Source: Geobacillus thermocatenulatus (GTDB lineage: Bacteria; Bacillota; Bacilli; Bacillales; Anoxybacillaceae). From it: DNA of 64,000 nucleotides. Below, one piece after another: positions 8,889 to 18,409 of this stretch. The stretch covers positions 72,001 through 136,000 of the forward strand of contig NZ_NEWK01000001.1 of the NCBI RefSeq assembly GCF_002217655.1, given 5' to 3'. The stretch's first letter is position 1; each line of letters begins with the position of its first letter. Position numbers and translations under genes: made by a program. Under the pieces are notes generated by a model. It was not told the origin of the DNA. It ran no database searches and saw nothing but the letters and a program-made list of their open reading frames with translations.

Positions 8889-9215
8889 ATGAAAAAAGTA
8901 TTAATCATTTGTGCAGCAGGAATGTCATCTTCTTTAATGGCTAAAAAAACAACGGAGTTTTTTAAATCGAAAGGTTATGATATTACCGTTGATGCTGTTT
9001 CTGCTAATGAAGGCAGCAAAATGATTGAAAAAGGTGAGTTCGACTTATTCTTGGTAAGCCCTCAAACGAAAATGTATTACCAAAAACTAAAAGAAGTGGG
9101 AGACCGTGTAGGAAAACCAGTCGTGAATATTCCTCCGCAAGCGTATATTCCTGTTCCGATGGGGATTGAAAAACTGGGAAACCTAATATTAAATGAATTC
9201 TCCAATCAATTATAA
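8889..9215 (+). CDS. PTS lactose/cellobiose-family IIB component
   Basis: A 108-residue EIIB of the cellobiose family (LicB/CelA type). The phospho-acceptor is Cys8 in MKKVLIICAAGMSSSLMAKK, and the P-loop-like CAAGMSSS is diagnostic. It transfers phosphate from IIA to the sugar entering through IIC. The ATG at 8889 is chosen over an upstream ATG (8763 frame) because GGGGGA sits 7 nt before it and family members begin at this methionine. The next gene begins 24 nt downstream, so the two are probably cotranscribed. Confidence 0.94.
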   Translation: MKKVLIICAAGMSSSLMAKKTTEFFKSKGYDITVDAVSANEGSKMIEKGEFDLFLVSPQTKMYYQKLKEVGDRVGKPVVNIPPQAYIPVPMGIEKLGNLILNEFSNQL

Positions 9216-9239
9216 CGATTGGAAGAAAGAGGGATTTGT

Positions 9240-9761
9240 ATGAATGAAAGTGCAAGAGTCTTATTAGAGAGAAGGCGACAAGAGCAAAGTGTGAAATCAA
9301 TGTATTATAACCGTTATCTCCTGATTCGGTACGTTATGGCAGTAATATTTTTTGCTAACTTATACTGGTTTATCTGCATGATCATGGTTCATTCATTTTT
9401 GCATGTTATTCCTTTGTTATTGATGATGATCTTAACAATAAGCATGGCAGAACAGGTTAAAATCTATAGTGCTCCTACTAATGATGCACGATATACAAAA
9501 TACGTCTTTCTTGTTTTGCTTTGGATAAATGTTCTCCTGGCAGTGATGGCTTGCTTCACTGCCCCGTTTGGCCAATTGTATCCGTTTTTGATAAATGAGA
9601 ACAAATCAAGGGGATTGGTTCTAGCAATCTTGTTCCTTCAAATATGTCTAATACTTGTATCTCTCAATCGTTTGCGACAAATTAAGAACAATGAAGATAA
9701 GCATTATTATCGTATTCAGCAATATGAGAAAATGCTCCAACGAAAAAGGGGGAGTTTCTAA
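9240..9761 (+). CDS. Small four-helix membrane protein in the PTS operon
   Basis: A 173-residue protein whose function I do not recognise. The first 30 residues are basic and polar (LLERRRQEQSVKSMYYNRY), followed by two adjacent hydrophobic segments (about 30-50 and 55-75). A short polar stretch (KIYSAPTNDARYTKY) comes next, then two more segments (about 90-110 and 125-145) and a basic, coiled C-terminus (IKNNEDKHYYRIQQYEKMLQRKRG). The stop codon overlaps the IIC start (TAATG), so the two are translationally coupled. The position between IIB and IIC suggests an accessory subunit of this permease, an inference from context only. Confidence 0.75.
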   Translation: MNESARVLLERRRQEQSVKSMYYNRYLLIRYVMAVIFFANLYWFICMIMVHSFLHVIPLLLMMILTISMAEQVKIYSAPTNDARYTKYVFLVLLWINVLLAVMACFTAPFGQLYPFLINENKSRGLVLAILFLQICLILVSLNRLRQIKNNEDKHYYRIQQYEKMLQRKRGSF

Positions 9762-11116
9762 TGTCGTCGGAAAATAGGCTGTTTGTTTTGCTTGAAAAAT
9801 ACCTAATGGGTCCTATGGGGAAGGTTGCATCGTTTCGATTTGTTAGGGCTGTCATGGCGGCGGGAATGGCATCTATTCCGTTCACCATTGTAGGATCTAT
9901 GTTTCTTGTTCTTAATGTTTTGCCACAAACCATGACATTTTTAGAGGGGTTTTTTAACAGTACTTTCTTCCGAATTAGTGATTTGTATATGTTGGCATTT
10001 AAAGCCACAATGGGCATCTTGGCTTTGTATTTCAACCTTGTTATTGGATATGAGTATACGAAACTATTTGCTGAGGAAGAAGGGCTGAATGTAAATCCGT
10101 TAAACGGCGCTTTATTGTCCATGTTTGCTTTTTTCATGACAATCCCACAATTGGTGTTAAAAGATGGGAAGATTTCTTTGGTGCAACAGATTGATGACCA
10201 TGCCAAAATTATTAGCGGCTGGGAAATGGTTGATAATGGGGTAAGTCGCCTAGGTACAACGGGGATTTTTGCTGCTATTATTATGGCCGTCGTAGCTGTG
10301 CAATTGTACCGATTGTGTGTGAAACGAAATTGGGTCATTAAGATGCCGGAAGCGGTTCCTGAGGGAGTATCGAGATCGTTCACAGCGTTAATTCCAGCCT
10401 TTTTCGTTGCTTTTGTTGTATTGATGATTAACGGGATTTTAGTGGCATTAGGCACTGATATATTCAAGGTTGTGGCTGTTCCATTCAGTTTTGTGGTCAA
10501 TATAGCAAATAGTTGGTTAGGACTGATGGTCATTTACTTCTTAATCCATGCACTTTGGATTGTCGGAATTCATGGAGCGAATATTATCTCCGCTTTTACC
10601 ACGCCGATTGTTTTGGCGAATATGGAGGCCAACATGCATGGGGCGAATATTCCGTTCGCTGGTGAGTTTCAAAATTCATTTGTTATTATGGGCGGTTCGG
10701 GTTCAACGTTAGGATTGACGCTTTTTATCGCTTTCTTAGCGAAATCACAGCAATTAAAAATTTTGGGCAGAGCTTCTATTGCACCTGGAATTTTTAATAT
10801 TAACGAACCAATCTTATTTGGTTTGCCGATCGTGTATAACCCCTATTTGGCTATCCCGTTCTTTTTAGCTCCTATGGCCACCGCAACAATTGGTTATTGG
10901 GCCATTAAGCTACATTTTATTAAACCGATTATTGCACAAGTGCCATGGCCATCTCCGATTGGTATCGGCGCCTTTATTGGTACAGGTGGAGATTTGATGG
11001 CGGTTGTGGTCGCGTTCATTTGCGGAATTGTAGCTCTTCTTATTTATTTACCATTTGTTAAATTATATGACAATAAATTGTTTGAGCAAGAAAAAGGTGG
11101 AGAGTCTGTTTTGTGA
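9761..11116 (+). CDS. PTS cellobiose/beta-glucoside IIC permease
   Basis: A 451-residue polytopic membrane permease of the lactose/cellobiose PTS family (LicC/CelB type). Recognisable features: a hydrophobic N-terminal half starting at ALMGPMGKVASFRFVRAVMA-like sequence, the GIHGANIISAFTTPI segment around residue 275, and the substrate-site region APGIFNINEPILFGLPIVYNP around 345, which is the most conserved motif of the family. It imports and, with the IIB and IIA proteins, phosphorylates a beta-glucoside such as cellobiose. It starts inside the stop codon of the preceding gene. Confidence 0.94.
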   Translation: MSSENRLFVLLEKYLMGPMGKVASFRFVRAVMAAGMASIPFTIVGSMFLVLNVLPQTMTFLEGFFNSTFFRISDLYMLAFKATMGILALYFNLVIGYEYTKLFAEEEGLNVNPLNGALLSMFAFFMTIPQLVLKDGKISLVQQIDDHAKIISGWEMVDNGVSRLGTTGIFAAIIMAVVAVQLYRLCVKRNWVIKMPEAVPEGVSRSFTALIPAFFVAFVVLMINGILVALGTDIFKVVAVPFSFVVNIANSWLGLMVIYFLIHALWIVGIHGANIISAFTTPIVLANMEANMHGANIPFAGEFQNSFVIMGGSGSTLGLTLFIAFLAKSQQLKILGRASIAPGIFNINEPILFGLPIVYNPYLAIPFFLAPMATATIGYWAIKLHFIKPIIAQVPWPSPIGIGAFIGTGGDLMAVVVAFICGIVALLIYLPFVKLYDNKLFEQEKGGESVL

Positions 11117-11151
11117 TTTTTCCTTAAAAGCTAGCAAGAATACAGTTTAAC

Positions 11152-11187
11152 GATTGGGGAAGACGGGGTCTTGGCCGTCTTCTCCAT
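11152..11187 (+). terminator. Hairpin between IIC and 6-phospho-beta-glucosidase genes
   Basis: GGGAAGACGG and CCGTCTTCTCC form a strong stem over an 8-nt loop, with no T-run after it. It could be a processing or stabilising hairpin that sets relative expression of permease and glucosidase rather than a full terminator. Confidence 0.45.
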
Positions 11188-11250
11188 GTTTAAATGACAA
11201 TGATAGGTTTCACCATATTCAATAAATATATGATTCAGGTGAGGAGCTGA

Positions 11251-12693
<1,443 letters not shown>

Positions 12694-12708
12694 CATCTTT
12701 CCGAAAGA

Positions 12709-12915
12709 AGTCTCCCACTTCGAAACGAAGTGAAAGTGGGAGATGAATGTCGGTTGGCGTTAGCCAACGAGTATGATAGAATATGGCTAGAACGGACACC
12801 TTCGGAACGAAGGGAAGCGTAAAGGGTTCTTGTGTGGGGCTTACCGTTCGGCGAACACACACAAGTCGCTTGAAGCCCCCACCTCTAAGCGAAGCGTAGG
12901 TGGTGGGTAGTTCAC
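12709..12915 (+). ncRNA. Orphan omega-RNA-like right end of an IS200/IS605 (tnpB) element
   Basis: Contains a CTCCCACTT...AAGTGGGAG hairpin (12712-12742) and several internal stems. The terminal stem-loop GCCCCCACC / GGTGGTGGG is followed by TAGTTCAC at 12915. This 3' architecture, with the GCGTAGG loop exit and the TTCAC end, matches the omega-RNA scaffold carried at the right end of TnpB-encoding IS605-type elements in Geobacillus. In such RNAs the bases just past the end serve as guide. No tnpB or tnpA ORF is nearby. It follows the glucosidase stop within 20 nt. Confidence 0.6.
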
Positions 12916-13027
12916 ATATTGGATGATATAAAAGCATACACAACCCTGTAGCATTGCATCAGAAAAGAAACGTGATGTAAAATATTTTTTTTGGATAACT
13001 GTTTAGGTAGATCGTCTTTTTCGCCAA

Positions 13028-13148
13028 GAGGGTGTCCCAAATGCAACGGGACACCCTTTCTTCATTACAAGGTGTAGCGACAAATCACTTCAGCCACACG
13101 ATATATTGTATTTCTCTTAAAGAGAGACGATCTTTTGGGACATCCTCT
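13028..13148 (-). repeat. Dispersed ~120-bp element, copy 1 (GTGTCCC family)
   Basis: On the minus strand it runs from GAGGATGTCCCAAAAGATCG to a GGGTGTCCC...GGGACACCC hairpin. It aligns along its length with copies at 31.26 and 39.0 kb. The outer ends form an imperfect inverted repeat (G-GG-TG-CCCAAAAG). Because it follows pstA on the same strand, the hairpin may also terminate that transcript. Confidence 0.6.
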
Positions 13149-13155
13149 TTTTTTA

Positions 13156-14052
13156 TTAATAGCGTTTCTTCCGTTGCTTGAGCCATAGCGGGAAGCGGAT
13201 GATAAAACTGAGAAACAGCACCATCAGCACGAGCAGCGCCGATGTTTTATCGGCAATTTGCTGTGCATCGGCCACGAGCGCTTCAGATTGAATGTACCAC
13301 AGATGGACCGGAAGAGTCGCGCCTTCGGAAAGGAGATGGAAATCCCACATCTCGCCAGATGACGATGTCCCACCAACTAGCAAAATAATGGCGGATTCGC
13401 CAAATGCTCGGCATGCGACAAGGCTGATGCCGGTCAAAATGCCTTTCATGGCTGCAGGGAGCACCGTTTTGACAATGGTTTGTGCTTTCGTTGCGCCTAA
13501 AGCGAAAGAGGCTTCCCTCCAAGCAGAGGGAACCGCTGCGATCGCTTCTTCGGAGACGCGGGCTAAAACTGGAAGATTGAGCAATGCCAATGTAATGGAT
13601 GCTCCTAAAATGGTGACCCCGATTTGAAAGTATTCCACAAACAAGGCGTAACCGAATAAGCCAAACACAATTGACGGGACAGATGCCAGGCTTTCAATGG
13701 CGGCCCTCACCCATTCCATGGTTCGGTTGTTTGGGGCGTATTCTGCTAAAAAAATACCAGCTCCAATTCCGAGGGGCAACGACAGAAGTAATGATAGCGC
13801 GAGAATGTAAATCGAGTTCCATAAGAACGGCCCAATTCCTCCTCCAGCGTCGATTTCTTCGGGCAGTCCAATGAGAAAATGGGTGTCAATGTCCGGCAAC
13901 CCTTTTCGCACGATCATATAAAGAAGGAATAAGATAATAAAAAAAACAGCTGCAGAAATGATACTGATCATTCCCAGTACGAGTTGATTCATGAGACGAC
14001 GGATGCGGAGCCGACTCATTTTTTCGTGAAGGCCGGGGGCTTGATTGTTCAT
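13156..14052 (-). CDS. pstA: Phosphate ABC transporter permease PstA
   Basis: A 298-residue inner-membrane permease of the high-affinity phosphate transporter. Several hydrophobic helices are visible, together with the family signature around residue 165 (SEEAIAAVPSAWREASFALGATKAQTIVKTVLPAA), which contains the EAA loop that contacts the ATPase PstB. CRAFGESAIILLVGG follows. Its start overlaps the pstC stop by 4 nt (ATGA), so translation is coupled. The expected pstB does not follow: past the stop there is only a repeat element and then the PTS island. Confidence 0.95.
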   Translation of the reverse strand: MNNQAPGLHEKMSRLRIRRLMNQLVLGMISIISAAVFFIILFLLYMIVRKGLPDIDTHFLIGLPEEIDAGGGIGPFLWNSIYILALSLLLSLPLGIGAGIFLAEYAPNNRTMEWVRAAIESLASVPSIVFGLFGYALFVEYFQIGVTILGASITLALLNLPVLARVSEEAIAAVPSAWREASFALGATKAQTIVKTVLPAAMKGILTGISLVACRAFGESAIILLVGGTSSSGEMWDFHLLSEGATLPVHLWYIQSEALVADAQQIADKTSALLVLMVLFLSFIIRFPLWLKQRKKRY

Positions 14053-14984
14053 GATGACGATCCTCCTTTCAGACGCAAGCGGCGAATCATCATAATGAGA
14101 GAAATGGAGATGAAAAGCAGCAAAAGCGCCATCATATAAAGGGCGTGATTGGCCGTTGAATGAAAGTCGACGTTTAAAATTTGCATCACGATATGGCTGG
14201 TTAACACACTTGATGGCGTGATCAAATCAAATCCCCATTGCGCCACGTTGCCGATAACCATTACGACGGCCATTGTTTCGCCAAGGGCACGTGCCATGCC
14301 GAGGATGACAGCAGCGGCAATCCCAGATTTCGCGGCAGGAAGCAATACTTTGGCAATCATTTCTATTTTGGTCCCTCCAAGGGCATAGTTGGCCTCCCGC
14401 CATTCGTTGGGAACCGCGCAAAGTGCATCGTCGGTAATGCGGGTGATGGTAGGCAAGATCATCATCGATAGCACGATCGCTGCCGCAAGAATCCCATCTC
14501 CCACTGGAGCGCCTGTAAGCTTACGAATCCATGGGACGAGCAAGGTGGCTCCCAAATATCCGTAAACAATGGATGGGATGCCGACCAACAAATCAAGCAG
14601 CGTCCGAAGCCATTGTTGAAGCCGGGGAGGGGCCATCTCCGCAATAAATACGGCTGTCAAAATGGAAATCGGTGTGGCCATCAACAGCGTCACGAACGTT
14701 ACATATAGTGTTCCAGTGATAAAAACGGCGGCGCCGTATCGATGATGTTCTGGATCCCATCGGGAGGAGAAGAAAAATTCCCACGGAGATACATCTCGAA
14801 ACACGAGAAGGCCCGTTTTGCTGACGAATAGAACGATGGCGCTCAATACGACGATCAGAAATACGATGCTCGCCAAGCAAAAAAAACGAAACAGGCGGTC
14901 GGATCGATATTTTGTGATCCAGTGTTGACGGTGAGCAGTCCACAAGCGGGTAGCCTCAGTCCAATCAGGAGACAGCTTTTCCAT
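14049..14984 (-). CDS. pstC: Phosphate ABC transporter permease PstC
   Basis: A 311-residue membrane permease that pairs with PstA. The cytoplasmic N-terminus (WTEATRLWTAHRQHWITKYRSDRLFRFF) is followed by six predicted helices and the EAA-loop region DDALCAVPNEWREANYALGGTKIEMIAKVLLPAA near residue 205, then MARALGETMAVVMVIGN. Length and motifs match the family. It lies between pstS (73 nt upstream) and pstA (4-nt overlap), forming one operon with the secreted protein gene at 15.9-17.7 kb. Confidence 0.95.
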   Translation of the reverse strand: MEKLSPDWTEATRLWTAHRQHWITKYRSDRLFRFFCLASIVFLIVVLSAIVLFVSKTGLLVFRDVSPWEFFFSSRWDPEHHRYGAAVFITGTLYVTFVTLLMATPISILTAVFIAEMAPPRLQQWLRTLLDLLVGIPSIVYGYLGATLLVPWIRKLTGAPVGDGILAAAIVLSMMILPTITRITDDALCAVPNEWREANYALGGTKIEMIAKVLLPAAKSGIAAAVILGMARALGETMAVVMVIGNVAQWGFDLITPSSVLTSHIVMQILNVDFHSTANHALYMMALLLLFISISLIMMIRRLRLKGGSSS

Positions 14985-15057
14985 TTTCCTTTCCCCTTTC
15001 TTTCATCGAACGGAAAATCAGCCTCTCCGCCAATAAAGGAGAGGCTGAAAGAGGTCG

Positions 15058-15918
15058 TTATTTCACAGGAATGAATTTTAATTTTTTCAAGGAGCCATTT
15101 TGGAATTTTTTGCTTAAAATATAATCGATAAAGGCTTTGTCCGCACCTTTGGCTTCCCCTTTGGTCAGTAAGTATCCATAGCCGTAAAAAATGTATTTGC
15201 CGCTTTGGGCATTAGCTGTGGTTGCTTTGACACCGTTGATGCTGACGGCTTTAATTCCGCCTTTCACATAAGCCAAATCAACAAATCCAATGGCGTTCGG
15301 ATTGGACGCAACGGCATTCACCATATCTCCTGATTTTTGCACTTCTTTGTAGTTGTCTCCTGTTGTTTTGATCGTATGACCGTCCATGATTTTGTCTTCA
15401 AAATTGACGCGTGTTCCAGATCCTTTGGCTCGGTTGATGACAACGATTTCCTCATTCTTACCACCTAATTGTTTCCAATTTTTGATTTTCCCTTCATAGA
15501 TGTCTTGGATTTGTTCGACGGACAGGTTGCTGACGGGATTGTCTTTGTTGACAATGACAGCGAACGGAATTTTGGCAATTTTGTATGCTTTTAATCCTTT
15601 GTAAGCAGGGAACCCTCCGACCGCTTTAGTGGCATCCCAGTCGCATGCTCCAATGGTGGCGACTCCTTTTGTGACAGACTGCGGACCGGCGATGGAAGAA
15701 GAGCCGGAAACCACAATTTTGACTTTTGGATGGCTCTTTTTAAATTCTTTTGCCGCTTGTTGAGTTAACGGCAACAAAGCTGTGGAGCCGGCAATCACGA
15801 TTTTTCCGGATACTTCAGCGGCATCGGCGCGATGCTCGGTGGCCAAGGCGGCTCCAAGCAACAAGGTAGATGACAGAACAGCAGAAATGACTCTTTTCCA
15901 TAATGTGCTGCGTTTCAT
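15058..15918 (-). CDS. pstS: Phosphate-binding protein PstS
   Basis: A 286-residue extracellular phosphate receptor of the Pst transporter. It has a signal peptide (MKRSTLWKRVISAVLSSTLL, ending HRADAAEV) with an AXA cleavage site and no lipobox, which is unusual because Bacillus PstS is normally a lipoprotein. The mature part begins GKIVIAGSTALLPLTQQAA and carries SGSSSIAGPQSV, DWDATKAVGG, and RAKGSGTRVNFEDKIM, which contain the phosphate-contacting Ser, Asp, Arg and Thr residues of the family. The gene is 16 nt downstream of the gene for a secreted protein. Confidence 0.94.
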   Translation of the reverse strand: MKRSTLWKRVISAVLSSTLLLGAALATEHRADAAEVSGKIVIAGSTALLPLTQQAAKEFKKSHPKVKIVVSGSSSIAGPQSVTKGVATIGACDWDATKAVGGFPAYKGLKAYKIAKIPFAVIVNKDNPVSNLSVEQIQDIYEGKIKNWKQLGGKNEEIVVINRAKGSGTRVNFEDKIMDGHTIKTTGDNYKEVQKSGDMVNAVASNPNAIGFVDLAYVKGGIKAVSINGVKATTANAQSGKYIFYGYGYLLTKGEAKGADKAFIDYILSKKFQNGSLKKLKFIPVK

Positions 15919-15934
15919 AAATCTCCCTCCATCC

Positions 15935-17692
15935 TCATTTTGTAAGATTCATCCATGAACCATGGCGAAGAAGAGATACGTTTTCTCCACCGTCGGTTGC
16001 CATCGTTACCGCGATTTGATCGTCATAAGGTGATGGCGCAATCGAGGTAATTTCATGTTTCGTACTTCCCATTGTTGTCCACGATTTGGTAGATGGATCG
16101 AAGCGGCGGATGGTGTAAAGTCCATTTGCTTCAACCACAACGTAAATGCGGCTTTTGACAACCGCCATGTCTATGATGTTCTGCTTGTCAAGCAATGTTT
16201 GTTCTACTCTATTTTGGATCACTTTCAATGATGGCGGACTCGTTTCATCATCCGTTGCGCTGACATACACGATGTCATGGTTTGATAGAAACGCGCTGTC
16301 AACCTTATTGTCTGGCGATGAAGTTAATGGTGTCGGCTGTTTTGTTGGTGAAGACAGGTCGACAAGAATCAGCTGCGGATCGGTTCCGTTTGTATCAATG
16401 GAATCGACATCGGTTTTTTGATCGTCCGTGTAATTCGTTTTCCCTTCATTCGCTACTGTGTATAACAACTTTGTTCCATCGGGAGAAAGACGAAGATCTG
16501 TTTTGTACTTCACTTTGTCATCAATGAGCTTGGTGACGGTTCCATTGTCTAAGGCAACGACCGCGACCGCCTCATTGTTGCTGCCGTAAATGCAATAGAG
16601 TGAGCGGCCATCGCGGGACCAAACGAGATCGGTTTTGACCTCATCGTCTTCGCCGATTTGTTGGACCGTGTTGGAAACGAAGTCTATGACAAACAAATGA
16701 CCGTTTTCATCGACGTAAGCCGCTTTTTTTCCGTCAGGCGATAGCGTAAGATCCATTTCGTTGATGGAACGGATGGCCGTTCGCGAGCGAATGTCCAAAA
16801 GCAGTGAAGAGGCTTCATCCGGTCGGCTGATGAGCAAGGTGTTTTGATCGATCCATTGTGGATGGATGCTCGTTCCTTTGATGAAACCAGATGTGGCGAT
16901 AAATCGCTCTTGCTCTTCGATCTCTCCCCCTAGTGCATAGACGATGGCGGACAGATTGATGTACGGCACCCCGTTTTGAATGAACGGGGCGGTCGGCAAG
17001 GAGGTTTTTATGCCGCCGGCGTTCAATACATAACTAAACGGGTGGAAGAGAATTGTCCGATTGCCTTTTTTGACCTTAACCATGCTCGTTTTTTTGTCAA
17101 CATGCACAGTGGCGCCAAAAGCAACGGCAACATCATTGACTGAATAAAAAGATGTTTGTCCTAACACGAGACCGTGAAGCGTAGCTGTGGAGCCGTTCAC
17201 TTGCCATGTCTCGCGAAAAGGGCGAAAGCTGCCGGATGTCGACACGATGGCGACGCCAGCTTCTGTTTTCCATTGTCCACCTAAAAGAGCGGCGATTTGC
17301 TTGGCATCGACGTACAGTTCGTGACCAAAACGCTGTGGGGCGACAGACAATGAAACGGATTTGCCATTCACCAATGCCGCTTTTTTCCCTGTCTGAAGCA
17401 CGATCCGTACGTTGGGAGATGTGCGTCGAATTTCATAATATTGGTGCTTTTGATCATACCGATAATCAGCTGAAAACAGCTTGGCTATATCGCTCCCCGC
17501 CAATAAAACAGTTCCCGAACGATGGAGAGAACGGATCGTCATCAACTTGCCGTTGACATTGACAATATAGTGAGATGTGGCTGTATTCTTTTCTGCTGCG
17601 GCATAGGCATGTCCATCGAGAGCCGTCCATGGTGAGGGGGAAGCCGCCAGCAAAGCTGTCGCCATGACAGTTCCGGCAATGATTTTTTTCAC
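15935..17692 (-). CDS. Secreted copper-amine-oxidase-N / beta-propeller-like protein, first gene of pst operon
   Basis: A 585-residue exported protein without a known name. It has a signal peptide (MKKIIAGTVMATALLAA..., cleavage near HAYAAAE). Residues about 40-250 contain two copies of a copper-amine-oxidase N-terminal type unit, a fold used for wall attachment (LYVDAKQIAALLGGQWK; VPYINLSAIVYALGGE). Residues about 260-585 hold TolB/PD40-like propeller strands (LTLSPDGKKAAYVDENGHLFVID; LRLSPDGTKLLYTV; ITSIAPSPYDDQIAVTM). The GTG start has AGGAG 8 nt upstream. It is 16 nt from pstS and behind a Pho-box-like promoter, so a role in the phosphate-starvation envelope response is inferred. Confidence 0.8.
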   Translation of the reverse strand: MKKIIAGTVMATALLAASPSPWTALDGHAYAAAEKNTATSHYIVNVNGKLMTIRSLHRSGTVLLAGSDIAKLFSADYRYDQKHQYYEIRRTSPNVRIVLQTGKKAALVNGKSVSLSVAPQRFGHELYVDAKQIAALLGGQWKTEAGVAIVSTSGSFRPFRETWQVNGSTATLHGLVLGQTSFYSVNDVAVAFGATVHVDKKTSMVKVKKGNRTILFHPFSYVLNAGGIKTSLPTAPFIQNGVPYINLSAIVYALGGEIEEQERFIATSGFIKGTSIHPQWIDQNTLLISRPDEASSLLLDIRSRTAIRSINEMDLTLSPDGKKAAYVDENGHLFVIDFVSNTVQQIGEDDEVKTDLVWSRDGRSLYCIYGSNNEAVAVVALDNGTVTKLIDDKVKYKTDLRLSPDGTKLLYTVANEGKTNYTDDQKTDVDSIDTNGTDPQLILVDLSSPTKQPTPLTSSPDNKVDSAFLSNHDIVYVSATDDETSPPSLKVIQNRVEQTLLDKQNIIDMAVVKSRIYVVVEANGLYTIRRFDPSTKSWTTMGSTKHEITSIAPSPYDDQIAVTMATDGGENVSLLRHGSWMNLTK

Positions 17693-17807
17693 GAGATCCT
17701 CTCCTTTCTATTTTCCCTTTTGCATGAGAAGCGGGTTTCATGGTTTGATGGAAGGCGATCCTCCTTTCCATTCAAAGGATTTATGAAATTTTTCCTAAGC
17801 ATAAACG

Positions 17808-17886
17808 ATTATATGAGAAAATTGTAAAAGGAATATTTTGTTTTATTTAAAGTGTATTAATATTTTGTTTTTTGTACGTTAACTTT
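17808..17886 (-). promoter_or_regulatory. PhoP-type promoter of the pst operon
   Basis: The minus strand has TATAAT (17808-17813) preceded by TTTTACAAT, TTAATACA and TTAACGTACA spaced about one helical turn apart. These resemble the TTAACA-like repeats bound by PhoP in B. subtilis. There is no good -35 box, as expected for an activator-dependent promoter. The region 17700-17810 is the leader. Confidence 0.55.
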
Positions 17887-17935
17887 GCTATGTCATGCAT
17901 TTCTATGACAGATGAATTTTAGATGTTTTGAAGAA

Positions 17936-17967
17936 AAATAAACCCGCCTCGACATGGACGGGTTTTT
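17936..17967 (-). terminator. Terminator of the 106-residue hypothetical gene
   Basis: Minus-strand AACCCGTCC and GGCGGGTT form an imperfect stem over ATGTCGA, followed by TATTTT. It lies just past the stop at 17971. Confidence 0.6.
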
Positions 17968-17970
17968 CTG

Positions 17971-18288
17971 TCAATCCAAATACTTCTCGCATAACGATAC
18001 AAACTTTCCATCTGACTTCAGCCCTTCCAAAATGCTTCTCAACATTGCACTTCTTTTGGGAAGTTGCTTCTCGAACTCTGCCACAAATGTGTCCTTGTCC
18101 CACTGTGATTGGCCGGCCTGATAAAACAGCTTTTCCAGGCGTTCCAACTCGTCGGCGGTAAAACCAGTGGCTAAGGCCAGAATCGCAAAGCTTTTGTGCT
18201 CCTTGTTCACCATATCTAACAGTAGCGTAATTGCGTCGGTGGCTAGACTTAATTTTGCTTCAAGATCCTTGATTCTTTCCTCGCTCAT
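17971..18288 (-). CDS. Hypothetical helical protein
   Basis: A 105-residue protein that I do not recognise. It begins MSEERIKDLEAKLSLATDAITLLLDMVNKE, an amphipathic, probably coiled-coil helix, and continues as helical, charged sequence (FTADELERLEKLFYQAG; WDKDTFVAEFEKQLPKRSAMLRSILEGL). No signal peptide or membrane segment is seen. The ATG at 18288 has an AGGACGG binding site; the GTG two codons earlier is too close to it. It is transcribed alone, between the pst promoter and niaP, and has its own terminator. Confidence 0.7.
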   Translation of the reverse strand: MSEERIKDLEAKLSLATDAITLLLDMVNKEHKSFAILALATGFTADELERLEKLFYQAGQSQWDKDTFVAEFEKQLPKRSAMLRSILEGLKSDGKFVSLCEKYLD

Positions 18289-18409
18289 AAGCACCGTCCT
18301 TTTATGGATTTATTTATTCCAATGAATACTATAACAAAGTAAGTGCACAGGTGGGTGATTTCTTTTATAATAGATATGTCTTTACACTGATAATGACAGG
18401 GGGATACAC

